DNA from: Methylophilaceae bacterium
GTDB lineage: Bacteria; Pseudomonadota; Gammaproteobacteria; Burkholderiales; Methylophilaceae
Length of the DNA: 49,798 nt
NCBI GenBank assembly: GCA_011391175.1
Contig: JAABQZ010000007.1
Coordinates: forward strand, 1 to 49,798
Direction: 5' to 3'
Part shown: positions 10,335 through 23,206 of the stretch, piece by piece
Layout: each line of letters begins with the position of its first letter
Position numbering within the stretch: the first letter of the stretch is position 1
Translations under genes and position numbers: made by a program
Notes under the pieces: generated by a model
The model's input: the letters and a program-made list of their open reading frames with translations, nothing else
Databases searched by the model: none
What the model was told of the DNA's origin: nothing

Positions 10335-11534
10335 TTAGTTTTCTTTAGCCGCTTTTGCAACCGCACCCGAAACCCTTGCTAGCAAACGTCTATCGAATGG
10401 TTTTGGAATAATATAGTCACGTCCAAATTCAAGCGACTTTAAGTTATAAGCTTGCAGCACGTCTGCAGGTACTGGCTCTCTCGCAAGCTCACTTAAGGCA
10501 TGCGCGGCCGCAATTTTCATTTTTTCGGTAATTTTGGTGGCTTTTGCATCCAGCGCGCCACGGAACAAATACGGAAAACACAAGGCATTGTTCACTTGGT
10601 TCGGGAAGTCACTGCGGCCAGTCGCCATCAAAATATCATCTCGAATCGCATGCGCTACACTTGGCAACACCTCTGGATCTGGGTTTGCCAATGCAAAAAT
10701 GATGGGATTTTTCGCCATGCCTTTGATTAGGGAAGCATCCAACGCATTTTTAGCTGAAACACCAATAAACACATCCGCTTGCGGCATCACATCTGTGAGC
10801 GTTTTATTGCTGCTTGGCTTAACTGCTAACTCTCGGTTATTGTCGTGTAAATCAGCACGCGAAGTGTCTAATACGCCTGTTCTATCTACCATGGTGATAT
10901 TGGTTGCACCCATGAGTTTGAGCAATTTTGCACATGAGCAGCCCGCCGCACCCGCGCCTAAAAACACAATTTTTGCAGTCGCTAACGTTTTACCTTGCAG
11001 TTCAATTGCGTTTAATAAGGCGGCCGCCACAATCACTGCTGTACCGTGCTGGTCGTCATGAAACACGGGAATATCTAGACGTTTTTTAAGCTCGTTTTCT
11101 ATATAAAAACAATGTGGCGCAGCAATGTCTTCTAAGTTAATGCCGCCAAAAGTTGGCGCGATATTCACCACGGTTTGAATAAACTCGTCTGGGGTTGCTG
11201 CATTCACTTCAATATCAAACACGTCAATGCCTGCAAAGCGTTTAAACAACACAGCCTTGCCCTCCATCACTGGCTTGCTTGCAAGCGCACCCATATTGCC
11301 CAAGCCCAATACCGCTGTGCCATCGGTAATAACCGCAACCAAATTACCTTTATTGGTATATTTATAAGCATTGGCAGGGTCTGCATTAATTTCACGCACG
11401 GGCTCAGCCACACCTGGCGTATAGGCCAAGGACAAATCATCTTGCGTTGCGCAGGGCTTGGAAGACTCAACGCTCAGTTTTCCCGGAATCGGAAATTGGT
11501 GATAATCCAGCGCGCGTTTTTTTAGGTCGTCCAT
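10335..11534 (-). CDS. Malic enzyme, short form without phosphotransacetylase domain
   Basis: 399 aa; [74 protein letters not shown]. Confidence 0.93.
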   Translation of the reverse strand: MDDLKKRALDYHQFPIPGKLSVESSKPCATQDDLSLAYTPGVAEPVREINADPANAYKYTNKGNLVAVITDGTAVLGLGNMGALASKPVMEGKAVLFKRFAGIDVFDIEVNAATPDEFIQTVVNIAPTFGGINLEDIAAPHCFYIENELKKRLDIPVFHDDQHGTAVIVAAALLNAIELQGKTLATAKIVFLGAGAAGCSCAKLLKLMGATNITMVDRTGVLDTSRADLHDNNRELAVKPSSNKTLTDVMPQADVFIGVSAKNALDASLIKGMAKNPIIFALANPDPEVLPSVAHAIRDDILMATGRSDFPNQVNNALCFPYLFRGALDAKATKITEKMKIAAAHALSELAREPVPADVLQAYNLKSLEFGRDYIIPKPFDRRLLARVSGAVAKAAKEN

Positions 11535-11547
11535 TTTTGGCCTTAAT

Positions 11548-12288
11548 TTATTCTAGCTCGCTCATATAATGGTGATCATCAGTTAAGCATAACCCCAATC
11601 GCCACTCCATCGGCTTATCGCCATAGGTGTATGAAACACGCTCAATACTTAGCAAAGGCGCGCCAAGCTTCAAATTGAGCGCCTCTGCTACCTCTCCGCT
11701 AGCGGCTACAGCAGTCAATCGCTCTTCTGCACGTATCATGCGAATGCCATATTCAGTCTCGTACATGCTATACAATGAGCCTTTATTTTCCTCTATACGC
11801 GTGCCATTTAGACCTTTAAATGGGGCACCGGGAATGATGATATGGTCATATATAAGTGGCCTGCCAGAGAATGTTAACAAGCGCTTTACTTCAATTGTGG
11901 CAGCACTTGCTTTTAGCTCCAATATTTTTGCTATATGATTATCGGCTTTAGATTTAATACAGCTAATCAGCTCATTATTTAACGCTTCTTTGTGACCATT
12001 TACTGCTGTCAGGCGCAAAAATCGCAACTTAATACCTTCTTCGTTGTGCGTAGCAACAAACGTGCCTTTACCTTGACGGCGAATTAAAATATTTTCGCTT
12101 GCCAAGCTATCAATAGCTTTACGAACCGTGCCTTGGCTAACTTTATAACGTCCAGCCAAGTCAATTTCACTGGGAATCATCTCACCAGGGCGCCATTCAC
12201 CACCGATTAAGCTCTGTGTGAGCAATACTTTAATTTGGTCATAAAGTGGCCTATAGTTTGGGGCGTTGTGTGTTTTATCTATCATCAT
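11548..12288 (-). CDS. GntR-family transcriptional regulator with UTRA effector domain (HutC type)
   Basis: LIGGEWRPGEMIPSEIDLAGRYKVSQGTVRKAIDSLASENILIRRQGKGTFVA wHTH; C-terminal UTRA-like region. Confidence 0.92.
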   Translation of the reverse strand: MMIDKTHNAPNYRPLYDQIKVLLTQSLIGGEWRPGEMIPSEIDLAGRYKVSQGTVRKAIDSLASENILIRRQGKGTFVATHNEEGIKLRFLRLTAVNGHKEALNNELISCIKSKADNHIAKILELKASAATIEVKRLLTFSGRPLIYDHIIIPGAPFKGLNGTRIEENKGSLYSMYETEYGIRMIRAEERLTAVAASGEVAEALNLKLGAPLLSIERVSYTYGDKPMEWRLGLCLTDDHHYMSELE

Positions 12289-12366
12289 TATTTTGCATCG
12301 CTACAGTTACAAAAATATATGAATCAAATTAAAACACATCGAATTAAATTAGTCTAGTAATTTATA

Positions 12367-12394
12367 TCTTATACAAGACTTATCTTATATAAGA
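12367..12394. promoter_or_regulatory. Putative tandem operator for the adjacent GntR regulator
   Basis: TCTTATACAAGA (12367-12378, near-palindrome) and TCTTATATAAGA (12383-12394, perfect palindrome), 16 bp centre to centre, in the divergent intergenic region. Confidence 0.6.
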
Positions 12395-12407
12395 CATAAG
12401 ATATTTG

Positions 12408-12437
12408 TTGACAGCGTCCAAAAACCGTCTATATAAT
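12408..12437 (+). promoter_or_regulatory. Sigma70-type promoter for the citE-mch-mcl-prpBC(D) operon
   Basis: TTGACA (12408-12413), 18-bp spacer, TATAAT (12432-12437), 33 bp before the ATG at 12471. Confidence 0.75.
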
Positions 12438-12470
12438 CACTGCAACTAAATAAAATTCAAGACCCCACTT

Positions 12471-13352
12471 ATGGAACATTGCTTTCGCCCACGCCGCTCT
12501 GCGCTATATGTGCCAGGCTGTAACCAGCACTATTTAGACCGCGCGCGCACCTTGCCCGCAGACGCCGTTATACTGGACCTTGGTGACCCTATCTTAATTG
12601 ATGCCAAAATTGAATCGCGTCATAACATCGTAGCGGCCGTCAAACAAGGTGGCTATGGCGCACGCGAGGTGATTGTGCGTGTGAATAATCTTGATTCGAT
12701 TTGGGGTCGCGATGACATTAAAGCAGTGGCCAATATCGGTGCTGATGCGATACTTTTTCCAAATATTGAGTCTGCTGAGCACGTGCACACAGCGCTAAAG
12801 CTATTAGATGCGGCTGGTGGCAGCCATATGCCAATTATGGTGATGATAGAGAGTCCACTTGCGGTGCTGAATGTTAAAGAAATTGCTTCTGCATCAGATA
12901 GAATTGTTTGTATGATGATGGCAACATCAGATTTAACCTCACAGCTACACGCTCGCGTCACGCATGAGCAAAGCGCAATTTTAACGGCACTATCCATGGT
13001 AATACTGGCAGCACGCGCCTATGGCCGATGCGTAGTGGATGGCATTACCAGCGATTTTAAAAATATGCATTCATTTGAATACGCCTGCCGTTTAGGTCGA
13101 GACTTAGGGTTTGATGGAAAAACGCTGGTTTCGCCATCACAAATCGCCTACAGCAACGATGCCTATACTCCAAAAAACAGCGAGGTAAATGATGCGCGGG
13201 CGATTATTCAGGCACTTAAAAATGCCAACGAGAAAGGCTTGGGTACGGTTGTCGTTAATGACCGGTTAGTTGAGCACCATCATATTAAAGCCGCTGAACG
13301 CTTGCTAAAACTGCACAACATGATTGCCGAATTAGAAGAAGAATATATATGA
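12471..13352 (+). CDS. CitE-like HpcH/HpaI lyase paralogue (divergent DLGDP motif)
   Basis: FRPRRSALYVPGCNQHYLDRARTLPADAVILDLGDP, GYGAREVIVRVNNLDSIWG, MVMIESPLAVLN, LGFDGKTLVSPSQI. Confidence 0.85.
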   Translation: MEHCFRPRRSALYVPGCNQHYLDRARTLPADAVILDLGDPILIDAKIESRHNIVAAVKQGGYGAREVIVRVNNLDSIWGRDDIKAVANIGADAILFPNIESAEHVHTALKLLDAAGGSHMPIMVMIESPLAVLNVKEIASASDRIVCMMMATSDLTSQLHARVTHEQSAILTALSMVILAARAYGRCVVDGITSDFKNMHSFEYACRLGRDLGFDGKTLVSPSQIAYSNDAYTPKNSEVNDARAIIQALKNANEKGLGTVVVNDRLVEHHHIKAAERLLKLHNMIAELEEEYI

Positions 13353-14413
13353 CCAATAAAGTAAGTACTGGCCGCTTCTTTGAAGACTTCACCTTAAATG
13401 AAGCCATTCAACATGCTACGCCACGCACCATTACGGCTGGTGATTGTGCGATTTATATTGCACTGTATGGCGCGCGCCAACCCTTGTTTTGCAGCGCGCA
13501 ATTTGCACAAAGCTTAGGCCATAAAGCCACCCCTGTCGATGACTTACTGGCTTTTCATATTGCATTTGGCAAAACTGTGCCTGATATTTCGGTTAATGCG
13601 ATTGCCAATCTAGGTTATGCCGATGTGCGTTTTTTACAGGCTGTTTTTGTTGGGGACACGCTTTCCACTTCTAGCCAAGTCATTGGTTTAAAACAAAACT
13701 CAAACGGTAAAAGCGGTGTCGTTTGGGTACACTCGACGGCCACTAATCAGCGCGGCGAGCCCGTATTGAGCTGGGTACGTTGGGTGATGCTACATAAATC
13801 AAATCTAGATGCCCCGGCACCTATAACTGTTGTGCCAACGCTACCAAGCGTTGTTGCGCCGGAAAACTTGCAACTACCCAGTTATTTTTCGGCAGCAAAC
13901 TTTGATGCCAAAGCAACTGGTGGTCAGTATTATTGGGAAGACTATCAAGTTGGCGAATGCATCAGCCACGCCCCTGGCATGACCATTAATCCTGCAGAGC
14001 ATTCGATGGCCACGCGTCTATATCAAAACAATGCACGTTTGCATTTTGACGACCACATGATGAAAACATCAAGCTTTGGTCAGCGATTGGTATACGGCGG
14101 TGTAGTCATTTCCATATGCCGCGCACTGAGTTATGAAGGTCTAGAAAACGCAATTTCTATTCTAGCAATTAATGCTGGTACACATGCTAACCCCAGCTTT
14201 GCAGGCGATACGATATATACACGCACTGAGGTGTTAGACACTTGGGCGTTACCTGAGCGCACTGATGTTGCAGCTTTGCAGCTGCGCATGGTGGGCATAA
14301 AAAATATGCCAGCAAGTGATATTGATAATATCAAAACTGAAAGCGGTTACCACCCTAATGTGGTACTAGATTTAGATTACACCGTACTGATGCCAAGCAG
14401 AGGAAAACAATAA
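13349..14413 (+). CDS. mch: Double MaoC-like hydratase, probable mesaconyl-CoA hydratase (Mch-type)
   Basis: GRFFEDFTLNEAIQHATPRTITAGDCAIYIALYGARQPLF, PVDDLLAFHIAFGKTVPDISVNAIANLGYADVRFL, LSTSSQVIGLKQNSNGKSGVVWVHSTATNQRGEPVL; strong recalled similarity to Rhodobacter-type Mch. ATGA overlap with the upstream gene. Confidence 0.8.
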   Translation: MTNKVSTGRFFEDFTLNEAIQHATPRTITAGDCAIYIALYGARQPLFCSAQFAQSLGHKATPVDDLLAFHIAFGKTVPDISVNAIANLGYADVRFLQAVFVGDTLSTSSQVIGLKQNSNGKSGVVWVHSTATNQRGEPVLSWVRWVMLHKSNLDAPAPITVVPTLPSVVAPENLQLPSYFSAANFDAKATGGQYYWEDYQVGECISHAPGMTINPAEHSMATRLYQNNARLHFDDHMMKTSSFGQRLVYGGVVISICRALSYEGLENAISILAINAGTHANPSFAGDTIYTRTEVLDTWALPERTDVAALQLRMVGIKNMPASDIDNIKTESGYHPNVVLDLDYTVLMPSRGKQ

Positions 14414-14414
14414 T

Positions 14415-15413
14415 ATGGTACATCCAAATGACGCTTTATTCGGCGGTGAAAAACCGTTTCCACTCATCCCTGCCTGCGAACATTTTGCTGGTAGCGAAAA
14501 ACTTATTTTAAAAGCATTAAGTCTGCAAGACGCAAATAACCCGAATGCGCCTGGTGCGGTATTTGATATTACCTGCGATTGCGAAGATGGTGCCTCCAGT
14601 GGCCAAGAAGTTGAGCATGCAGAGATGATTGTGCGGGTGCTCAACAGTGAAGCTAACGTGCACAAAATGGCAGGAGCGCGCATTCACGATTACACGCACC
14701 CTGCCTGGAAGCAAGATATTGATATTTTGGTCAGCGGTGCAGGTAAATTGCTGAGTTATATCACCATTCCTAAATGTACTAGCTTGGCACAAGCCAGCGA
14801 GATGATTGCCTACCTTCAAAAAATTGCCACGTTTAATGGCATTGAGCGCATCATCCCTGTCCACATTCTAATTGAAACACATGGCGCGTTGAACCAAGTA
14901 CATGAAATCGCCAAATTGCCTTGGGTGCAAGTGCTGGACTTTGGCTTAATGGATTTTGTCAGTGCGCATCACGGCGCCATTCCAGCTAGTGCCATGCGTA
15001 GCCCAGGCCAATTTGAACACAAATTGTTAGCACGCGCCAAAACTGAAGTGGTTGCCGCTGCACTAGCAAACGGCGTTGTGCCCGCACACAACGTGACTCT
15101 GGATCTTAAAAATGTAGAAACGACGCAAAGTGATGCAGGCCGCGCCCGCAAAGAGTTTGGCTTTATGCGCATGTGGAGCATTTATCCCTCGCAAATCCAG
15201 GCGATTGTCGATGCCATGAAACCCAATTACGACGAGGTAGCAGATGCAGCTAATATTCTGATTGCCGCGCAGGATGTGGCTTGGGGGCCGATTCAATACG
15301 ATGGTGAACTGCACGATAGAGCAACGTATCGCTATTTTTGGGAAATTTTACAAAAAGCCAAATTGACAGGCGTTGCCATATCTGACGAAGCACAAAAAAG
15401 GTTTTTCTCATGA
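14415..15413 (+). CDS. HpcH/HpaI aldolase, malyl-/methylmalyl-/citramalyl-CoA lyase-like
   Basis: [57 protein letters not shown]. Confidence 0.83.
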   Translation: MVHPNDALFGGEKPFPLIPACEHFAGSEKLILKALSLQDANNPNAPGAVFDITCDCEDGASSGQEVEHAEMIVRVLNSEANVHKMAGARIHDYTHPAWKQDIDILVSGAGKLLSYITIPKCTSLAQASEMIAYLQKIATFNGIERIIPVHILIETHGALNQVHEIAKLPWVQVLDFGLMDFVSAHHGAIPASAMRSPGQFEHKLLARAKTEVVAAALANGVVPAHNVTLDLKNVETTQSDAGRARKEFGFMRMWSIYPSQIQAIVDAMKPNYDEVADAANILIAAQDVAWGPIQYDGELHDRATYRYFWEILQKAKLTGVAISDEAQKRFFS

Positions 15414-16309
15414 GTATATTAAGCTCTACTGAATTAAACTCAGCTGGCGCACGTTTCCGCGCAGCTATCGCCACTGAAAAACCACTGCAAATTATCGGCG
15501 CTATTAACGCCTACCATGCCATGCTGGCCACGCAAACTGGCTATAAAGCCTTGTATTTATCAGGTGGCGGTGTGGCTGCTGGCTCACTCGGTTTGCCAGA
15601 TTTAGGCATCTCAACACTTGAAGATGTGTTAATTGATGTGCGACGCATTACCGATGTAGTAGAGACGCCTTTACTAGTGGATATTGATACAGGGTTTGGT
15701 GGTGCCTTCAACATTGCCCGCACTGTGAAATCAGTGATTAAAGCAGGCGCAGCAGCAGTGCATATTGAAGACCAAGTGAGCGCCAAGCGCTGCGGTCATC
15801 GTCCAAACAAAGCAGTCGTTTCTCAAGCTGAAATGGTAGACCGGGTAAAAGCTGCGGCAGATGCGAAGACTGACGCGAACTTTGTCATCATGGCGCGTAC
15901 TGATGCGCTGGCAGTAGAAGGTTTGCAATCGGCGATTGACCGTGCCTGTGCTTGTGTTGAAGCAGGTGCAGATATGATATTTCCTGAAGCAATGACCGAA
16001 CTCAGTATGTACAAACAATTTGTAGATGCGGTCAAAGTACCCGTTCTAGCAAACATTACCGAGTTTGGCAGCACCCCTTTATTTACCGTGGATGAGCTAG
16101 CAAGCGCCGATGTGAGCATGGTGTTATACCCACTTTCGGCATTCCGTGCCATGAATCAGGCCGCGCTTAAAGTCTATCAAACTGTGCGTAAAGAAGGCAC
16201 ACAAAAGAATGTTGTAGATTTAATGCAAAGCCGCGCAGAGCTTTACGAGTACTTGGGCTATCACGCGTTTGAGCAAAAACTTGACAGCCTGTTTAGCGAG
16301 AACAAATAG
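15410..16309 (+). CDS. prpB: 2-Methylisocitrate lyase
   Basis: [67 protein letters not shown] overlap with the upstream lyase. Confidence 0.96.
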   Translation: MSILSSTELNSAGARFRAAIATEKPLQIIGAINAYHAMLATQTGYKALYLSGGGVAAGSLGLPDLGISTLEDVLIDVRRITDVVETPLLVDIDTGFGGAFNIARTVKSVIKAGAAAVHIEDQVSAKRCGHRPNKAVVSQAEMVDRVKAAADAKTDANFVIMARTDALAVEGLQSAIDRACACVEAGADMIFPEAMTELSMYKQFVDAVKVPVLANITEFGSTPLFTVDELASADVSMVLYPLSAFRAMNQAALKVYQTVRKEGTQKNVVDLMQSRAELYEYLGYHAFEQKLDSLFSENK

Positions 16310-16337
16310 TAAAGAAGCAATTAAGGGGAAAGTAGCA

Positions 16338-17492
16338 ATGGAAACAACTACAACTTCACACGAACCCAAAAAGAAAAAGGGTGTAGCACTTGCTGGCGTC
16401 AACGCTGGCTCTACCGCCGTTTGCACGGTTGGTCACACTGGCAACGATTTGCATTATCGTGGTTACGATATTATAGAACTGGCAAAATATGCTACGTTTG
16501 AAGAGGTGGCTTATTTGCTGATTCATGGTGAGCTGCCAAGCAAAGCGCAACTGACCTCTTACCATCAAAAACTCAAAACATTACGTGGCTTGCCAACTGC
16601 GCTTAAAGCAGTGTTGGAGCAAATCCCAAAAAATGCTCATCCAATGGACGTCATGCGTACAGGTTGCGCCATGCTAGGTACCTTAGAGCCTGAAGATTCG
16701 AGCAGAAATATTGAAGCCGCCAAAAATTTAGGCGACCGTTTAATTGCGTGTTTCGGCTCAATTTTATTGTATTGGTACCACTTTAGCCATCATGGTAAAC
16801 GTGTTGAAGTTGAGACCAATGATGACTCAATCGCTGCCCACTTTTTGCATGTGTTACACGGAAAAGCGCCGAGTCAACTACACATTGATGCCATGAACAC
16901 CTCACTGGTGCTATACGCAGAACATGAGTTTAACGCCAGCACGTTTACAGCCAGAGTAATTGCAGGCACTTTATCTGACATGTATAGCAGTGTTACCGGT
17001 GCGATTGGCGCGCTACGTGGGGCGAAACACGGTGGCGCCAATGAGGCCGCGATGGAAATTATCGAGCGCTATAAAAATGCTGATGAAGCCGAAGCGGATA
17101 TTTTGGCGCGTATCACCAAAAAAGAAATCATCATTGGTTTTGGGCATCCTGTGTATACAATCGCTGACCCACGCAATGAATCAATAAAAGCAGTTTCACG
17201 CAAATTAAGCGAAGATAACGGCAATATGACGCTATTTAACGTTTCTTCACGCATTGAAGAAGTGATGTGGCGTGAGAAAAAAATGTTCCCGAATTTAGAT
17301 TGGTACAGCGCATCCAGTTACCACATGATGGGCATCCCTACTGGCATGTTCACGCCAATATTCGTCATTTCACGCACCTCCGGCTGGGTTGCGCACATTA
17401 TCGAGCAGCGCATCGATAACAAAATCATTCGTCCGAATGCAGAGTACACAGGTCCAGATAATCGAGCATTTGTACCATTAAATAAGAGATAA
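16338..17492 (+). CDS. prpC: 2-Methylcitrate synthase
   Basis: Citrate synthase fold motifs with PrpC-like [34 protein letters not shown] and [18 protein letters not shown]; start with AAGGGGAA RBS at 16338 preferred over 16269. Confidence 0.94.
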   Translation: METTTTSHEPKKKKGVALAGVNAGSTAVCTVGHTGNDLHYRGYDIIELAKYATFEEVAYLLIHGELPSKAQLTSYHQKLKTLRGLPTALKAVLEQIPKNAHPMDVMRTGCAMLGTLEPEDSSRNIEAAKNLGDRLIACFGSILLYWYHFSHHGKRVEVETNDDSIAAHFLHVLHGKAPSQLHIDAMNTSLVLYAEHEFNASTFTARVIAGTLSDMYSSVTGAIGALRGAKHGGANEAAMEIIERYKNADEAEADILARITKKEIIIGFGHPVYTIADPRNESIKAVSRKLSEDNGNMTLFNVSSRIEEVMWREKKMFPNLDWYSASSYHMMGIPTGMFTPIFVISRTSGWVAHIIEQRIDNKIIRPNAEYTGPDNRAFVPLNKR

Positions 17493-17515
17493 ACAAAAAA
17501 ACTTACTTTGTTGCG

Positions 17516-17660
17516 TTAGTTGCCTTTAGCTATTCTATTTTTAAGATGAAGCACAAGGCGCACGGAGCGCAAAAACCAGAATGTACACCTAGTACATGAG
17601 GATTTTGAGCACCGCGCAACGCAGTGATTCGCTTAAAAATCAATAGATAAAGGTAACTAA
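17516..17660. repeat. ~145-bp long imperfect inverted repeat between prpC and prpD
   Basis: Left arm ttagttgcctttagctattctatttttaag pairs with right arm cttaaaaatcaatagataaaggtaactaa; pairing continues inward to a gtac...gtac core. Confidence 0.85.
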
Positions 17661-17662
17661 AC

Positions 17663-19123
17663 ATGTCAGCCCACATTTCAAACGTACGCCCTGCCCCAGA
17701 CCAAGTGATTGTCGATATTGCCAATTATGTTGCAGATTTTACCATTCAATCTGACGAGGCATTTGATACTGCACGCAATTGCTTAATGGACACACTCGGT
17801 TGTGGATTTGAGGCACTTGATTACCCTGCCTGCACCAAAGTACTTGGCCCAGTCATTCCAGGCACAATCGTGCCAAATGGTGCAAAAGTGCCAGGCACCA
17901 GCTATCAGTTAGACCCTGTTCTAGCTGCATTTAATATAGGCGCGATGATTCGTTGGCTAGATTTTAACGACACTTGGCTGGCTGCAGAGTGGGGTCATCC
18001 TTCCGATAATTTAGGTGGCATTTTGGCTTGTGCTGATTATATTTCGCGCAAAAACGTAGCAGAAGGAAAAGCACCACTCACCATTAAAGACGTACTCACT
18101 GCCATGATTAAGGCGCATGAGATTCAAGGCGTATTTGCTTTGGAAAACAGCTTTAACCGGGTTGGCTTGGATCATGTGATTTTAGTGAAAATCGCTTCAA
18201 CAGCGGTAGTAACAAAATTACTAGGCGGCAATAAAGAAGATATCATCAATGCGGTTTCTAACGCATTTGTGGATGGACAAAGTTTGCGCACGTATCGTCA
18301 TAGCCCAAATACTGGCTCGCGCAAATCGTGGGCAGCAGGCGATGCAACCTCTAGAGCAGTTAGATTGGCATGGCTAACTTTGCAGGGTGAAATGGGTTAT
18401 CCAAGCGCACTGACTGCAAAAACTTGGGGCTTTTATGATGTGCTATTCAAAGGTAATGCCTTTAAATTTCAGCGTGATTACGGCAGCTACGTCATGGAGC
18501 AAGTGTTATTTAAAATCAGCTTTCCTGCAGAGTTTCATGCGCAAACTGCGGTGGAATGTGCCATTCAACTCAATGCGCAAGTGGGCAGTGAATTACAAAC
18601 TTTAGAGCAAATCGCGCAGATTGATAAAATCATCATTACCACGCACGAATCCGCAATCCGTATTATCGACAAAACTGGACCACTTGATAACCCAGCTGAT
18701 CGCGACCATTGTATTCAATATATGGCAGCAGTTGGCTTACTCAAAGGTAATTTAACGGCATTGGATTATGAAGATGCGGCAGCCGCTGACCCACGCATTG
18801 ACGCGATTCGCAGCAAAATGACTTGTGTAGAAAAAGCTGAATATACGACAGACTATCACGACCCAGAAAAACGCTCGATTGCCAATGCAATTCAAGTGTT
18901 TTTTAAAGATGGCTCAAGCTCAGACAAGATTGCGGTGGAATACCCAATTGGGCATCGCCGCCGCCGCGGTGAAGGCATTCCAGAGTTAGTGAAAAAATTC
19001 AAAGTCAACTTAGCGCGTAAGTTTGACACAAAAAAACAAGCGGATATTTTAGCTTTGTGTCTAGACCAAGCTAAGCTAGAAGCTACGCCAGTCAACGTGT
19101 TTGTGGATATGCTGGTGGTTTAA
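17663..19123 (+). CDS. prpD: 2-Methylcitrate dehydratase
   Basis: [81 protein letters not shown]. Confidence 0.96.
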   Translation: MSAHISNVRPAPDQVIVDIANYVADFTIQSDEAFDTARNCLMDTLGCGFEALDYPACTKVLGPVIPGTIVPNGAKVPGTSYQLDPVLAAFNIGAMIRWLDFNDTWLAAEWGHPSDNLGGILACADYISRKNVAEGKAPLTIKDVLTAMIKAHEIQGVFALENSFNRVGLDHVILVKIASTAVVTKLLGGNKEDIINAVSNAFVDGQSLRTYRHSPNTGSRKSWAAGDATSRAVRLAWLTLQGEMGYPSALTAKTWGFYDVLFKGNAFKFQRDYGSYVMEQVLFKISFPAEFHAQTAVECAIQLNAQVGSELQTLEQIAQIDKIIITTHESAIRIIDKTGPLDNPADRDHCIQYMAAVGLLKGNLTALDYEDAAAADPRIDAIRSKMTCVEKAEYTTDYHDPEKRSIANAIQVFFKDGSSSDKIAVEYPIGHRRRRGEGIPELVKKFKVNLARKFDTKKQADILALCLDQAKLEATPVNVFVDMLVV

Positions 19124-19152
19124 AACGATTAAATAACGGCGACAAAAAATAA

Positions 19153-19191
19153 ATGCTCTGCAAGCCAATATCCAAGCGGCTTGCAGAGCAT
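19153..19191. repeat. 39-bp palindromic intergenic repeat, copy 2
   Basis: atgctctgcaagccaatatccaagcggcttgcagagcat; perfect 14-bp stem, 11-nt loop. Confidence 0.92.
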
Positions 19192-19279
19192 CAAAATGAA
19201 TGCCCAATTGATTCAAGCGCTTTATTTTAAAATGAATAGCATTTAAACCCATAAAAACGCAGCTCCAAATTTAAGGTAA

Positions 19280-20686
<1,407 letters not shown>

Positions 20687-20704
20687 CTTTTAGGGGTTAC
20701 CGCG

Positions 20705-22044
<1,340 letters not shown>

Positions 22045-22059
22045 TCTCTTGGAAAAACC

Positions 22060-22410
22060 TTGCGTATATTGCCAGCACTGAGAATTGGTGCAGGCTCCAG
22101 CCTAGTTGCTTTAATTTTTTTATGTCTGGCTTGGGAGAGTGTTATGGCACCATTCAAGCCAAATGGCTCATTTCTGATATTAAAAACACTACCTCTATTA
22201 TTGCCTTTACTCGGCATACTCAAAGGCCGCCGCTATACTTACCAATGGGCGAGCATGTTTATCCTGCTGTACTTTACCGAAGGCGTAGTGAGGGCTTGGT
22301 CTGACACAGGTTTATCTGCAAAATTGGCAATGATAGAAGTCGTCTTTTCTATCGTATTTTTTATGTGCACAATTTATTACGCAAAACTCACAAGACAGCT
22401 GCCGCAATAA
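22060..22410 (+). CDS. DUF2069-type membrane protein
   Basis: 116 aa, several hydrophobic helices, LPLLLPLLGILKGRRYTYQWASMFILLYFTEGVVRA. Confidence 0.75.
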   Translation: MRILPALRIGAGSSLVALIFLCLAWESVMAPFKPNGSFLILKTLPLLLPLLGILKGRRYTYQWASMFILLYFTEGVVRAWSDTGLSAKLAMIEVVFSIVFFMCTIYYAKLTRQLPQ

Positions 22411-22461
22411 AGCCGCCATCCTTTATAATAAAAGCATGAAAATTCTGACTTTTAAACCCGC

Positions 22462-23205
22462 ATGAAAATACTACTGTCTAATGACGATGGCTATTTTGCG
22501 CCGGGCTTGAATATATTAGCGCAACACCTGAGCCAGATTGCCGAGATTACCGTGGTGGCGCCAGAACGTAACCGCAGTGGTGCCAGTAACTCATTGACTT
22601 TAGATCGCCCGCTCAGTGTTAAAAAAGCCAGTAACGGCTTTTTTTATGTGAATGGTACGCCAACAGATTGTGTGCATATCGCATTAACAGGCTTGATGGA
22701 TAGCATGCCTGATATGGTGATTTCTGGCATTAACGATGGCGCCAACATGGGCGACGACACTATTTATAGTGGCACTGTCGCAGCAGCCATGGAAGGTTAT
22801 CTGCTAGATATTCCCTCTTTTGCAGTTTCTATGTCGCAACACAACCCCACCCATTTTGATAGCGCTGCACAGGTGGTGATGGAGCTGGTACAACATTACA
22901 AAAAAACTGGTTTTTCTAGCCCAACCCTGCTCAATATTAATGTGCCGGATGTGCCTTATAATGAGTTAAAAGGCAAAGTGATCACCCGCCTAGGCAAGCG
23001 CCACAAAGCCGACCCAGTGATTCAACTTAAAACGCCGCGTAATGAAACGGTATATTGGGTAGGCGCCGCAGGCAAGCCGAATGACGGCGGCGAAGGCACT
23101 GATTTTTATGCGGTTGCACATAATCAAGTTTCTATTTCGCCTATTCAGGTAGATTTGACAAAATATAGCCAAATGAATGACATCAAAGATTGGCTGAATA
23201 AGTAA
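22462..23205 (+). CDS. surE: 5'/3'-Nucleotidase SurE
   Basis: [79 protein letters not shown]. Confidence 0.97.
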   Translation: MKILLSNDDGYFAPGLNILAQHLSQIAEITVVAPERNRSGASNSLTLDRPLSVKKASNGFFYVNGTPTDCVHIALTGLMDSMPDMVISGINDGANMGDDTIYSGTVAAAMEGYLLDIPSFAVSMSQHNPTHFDSAAQVVMELVQHYKKTGFSSPTLLNINVPDVPYNELKGKVITRLGKRHKADPVIQLKTPRNETVYWVGAAGKPNDGGEGTDFYAVAHNQVSISPIQVDLTKYSQMNDIKDWLNK

Positions 23206-23206
23206 T

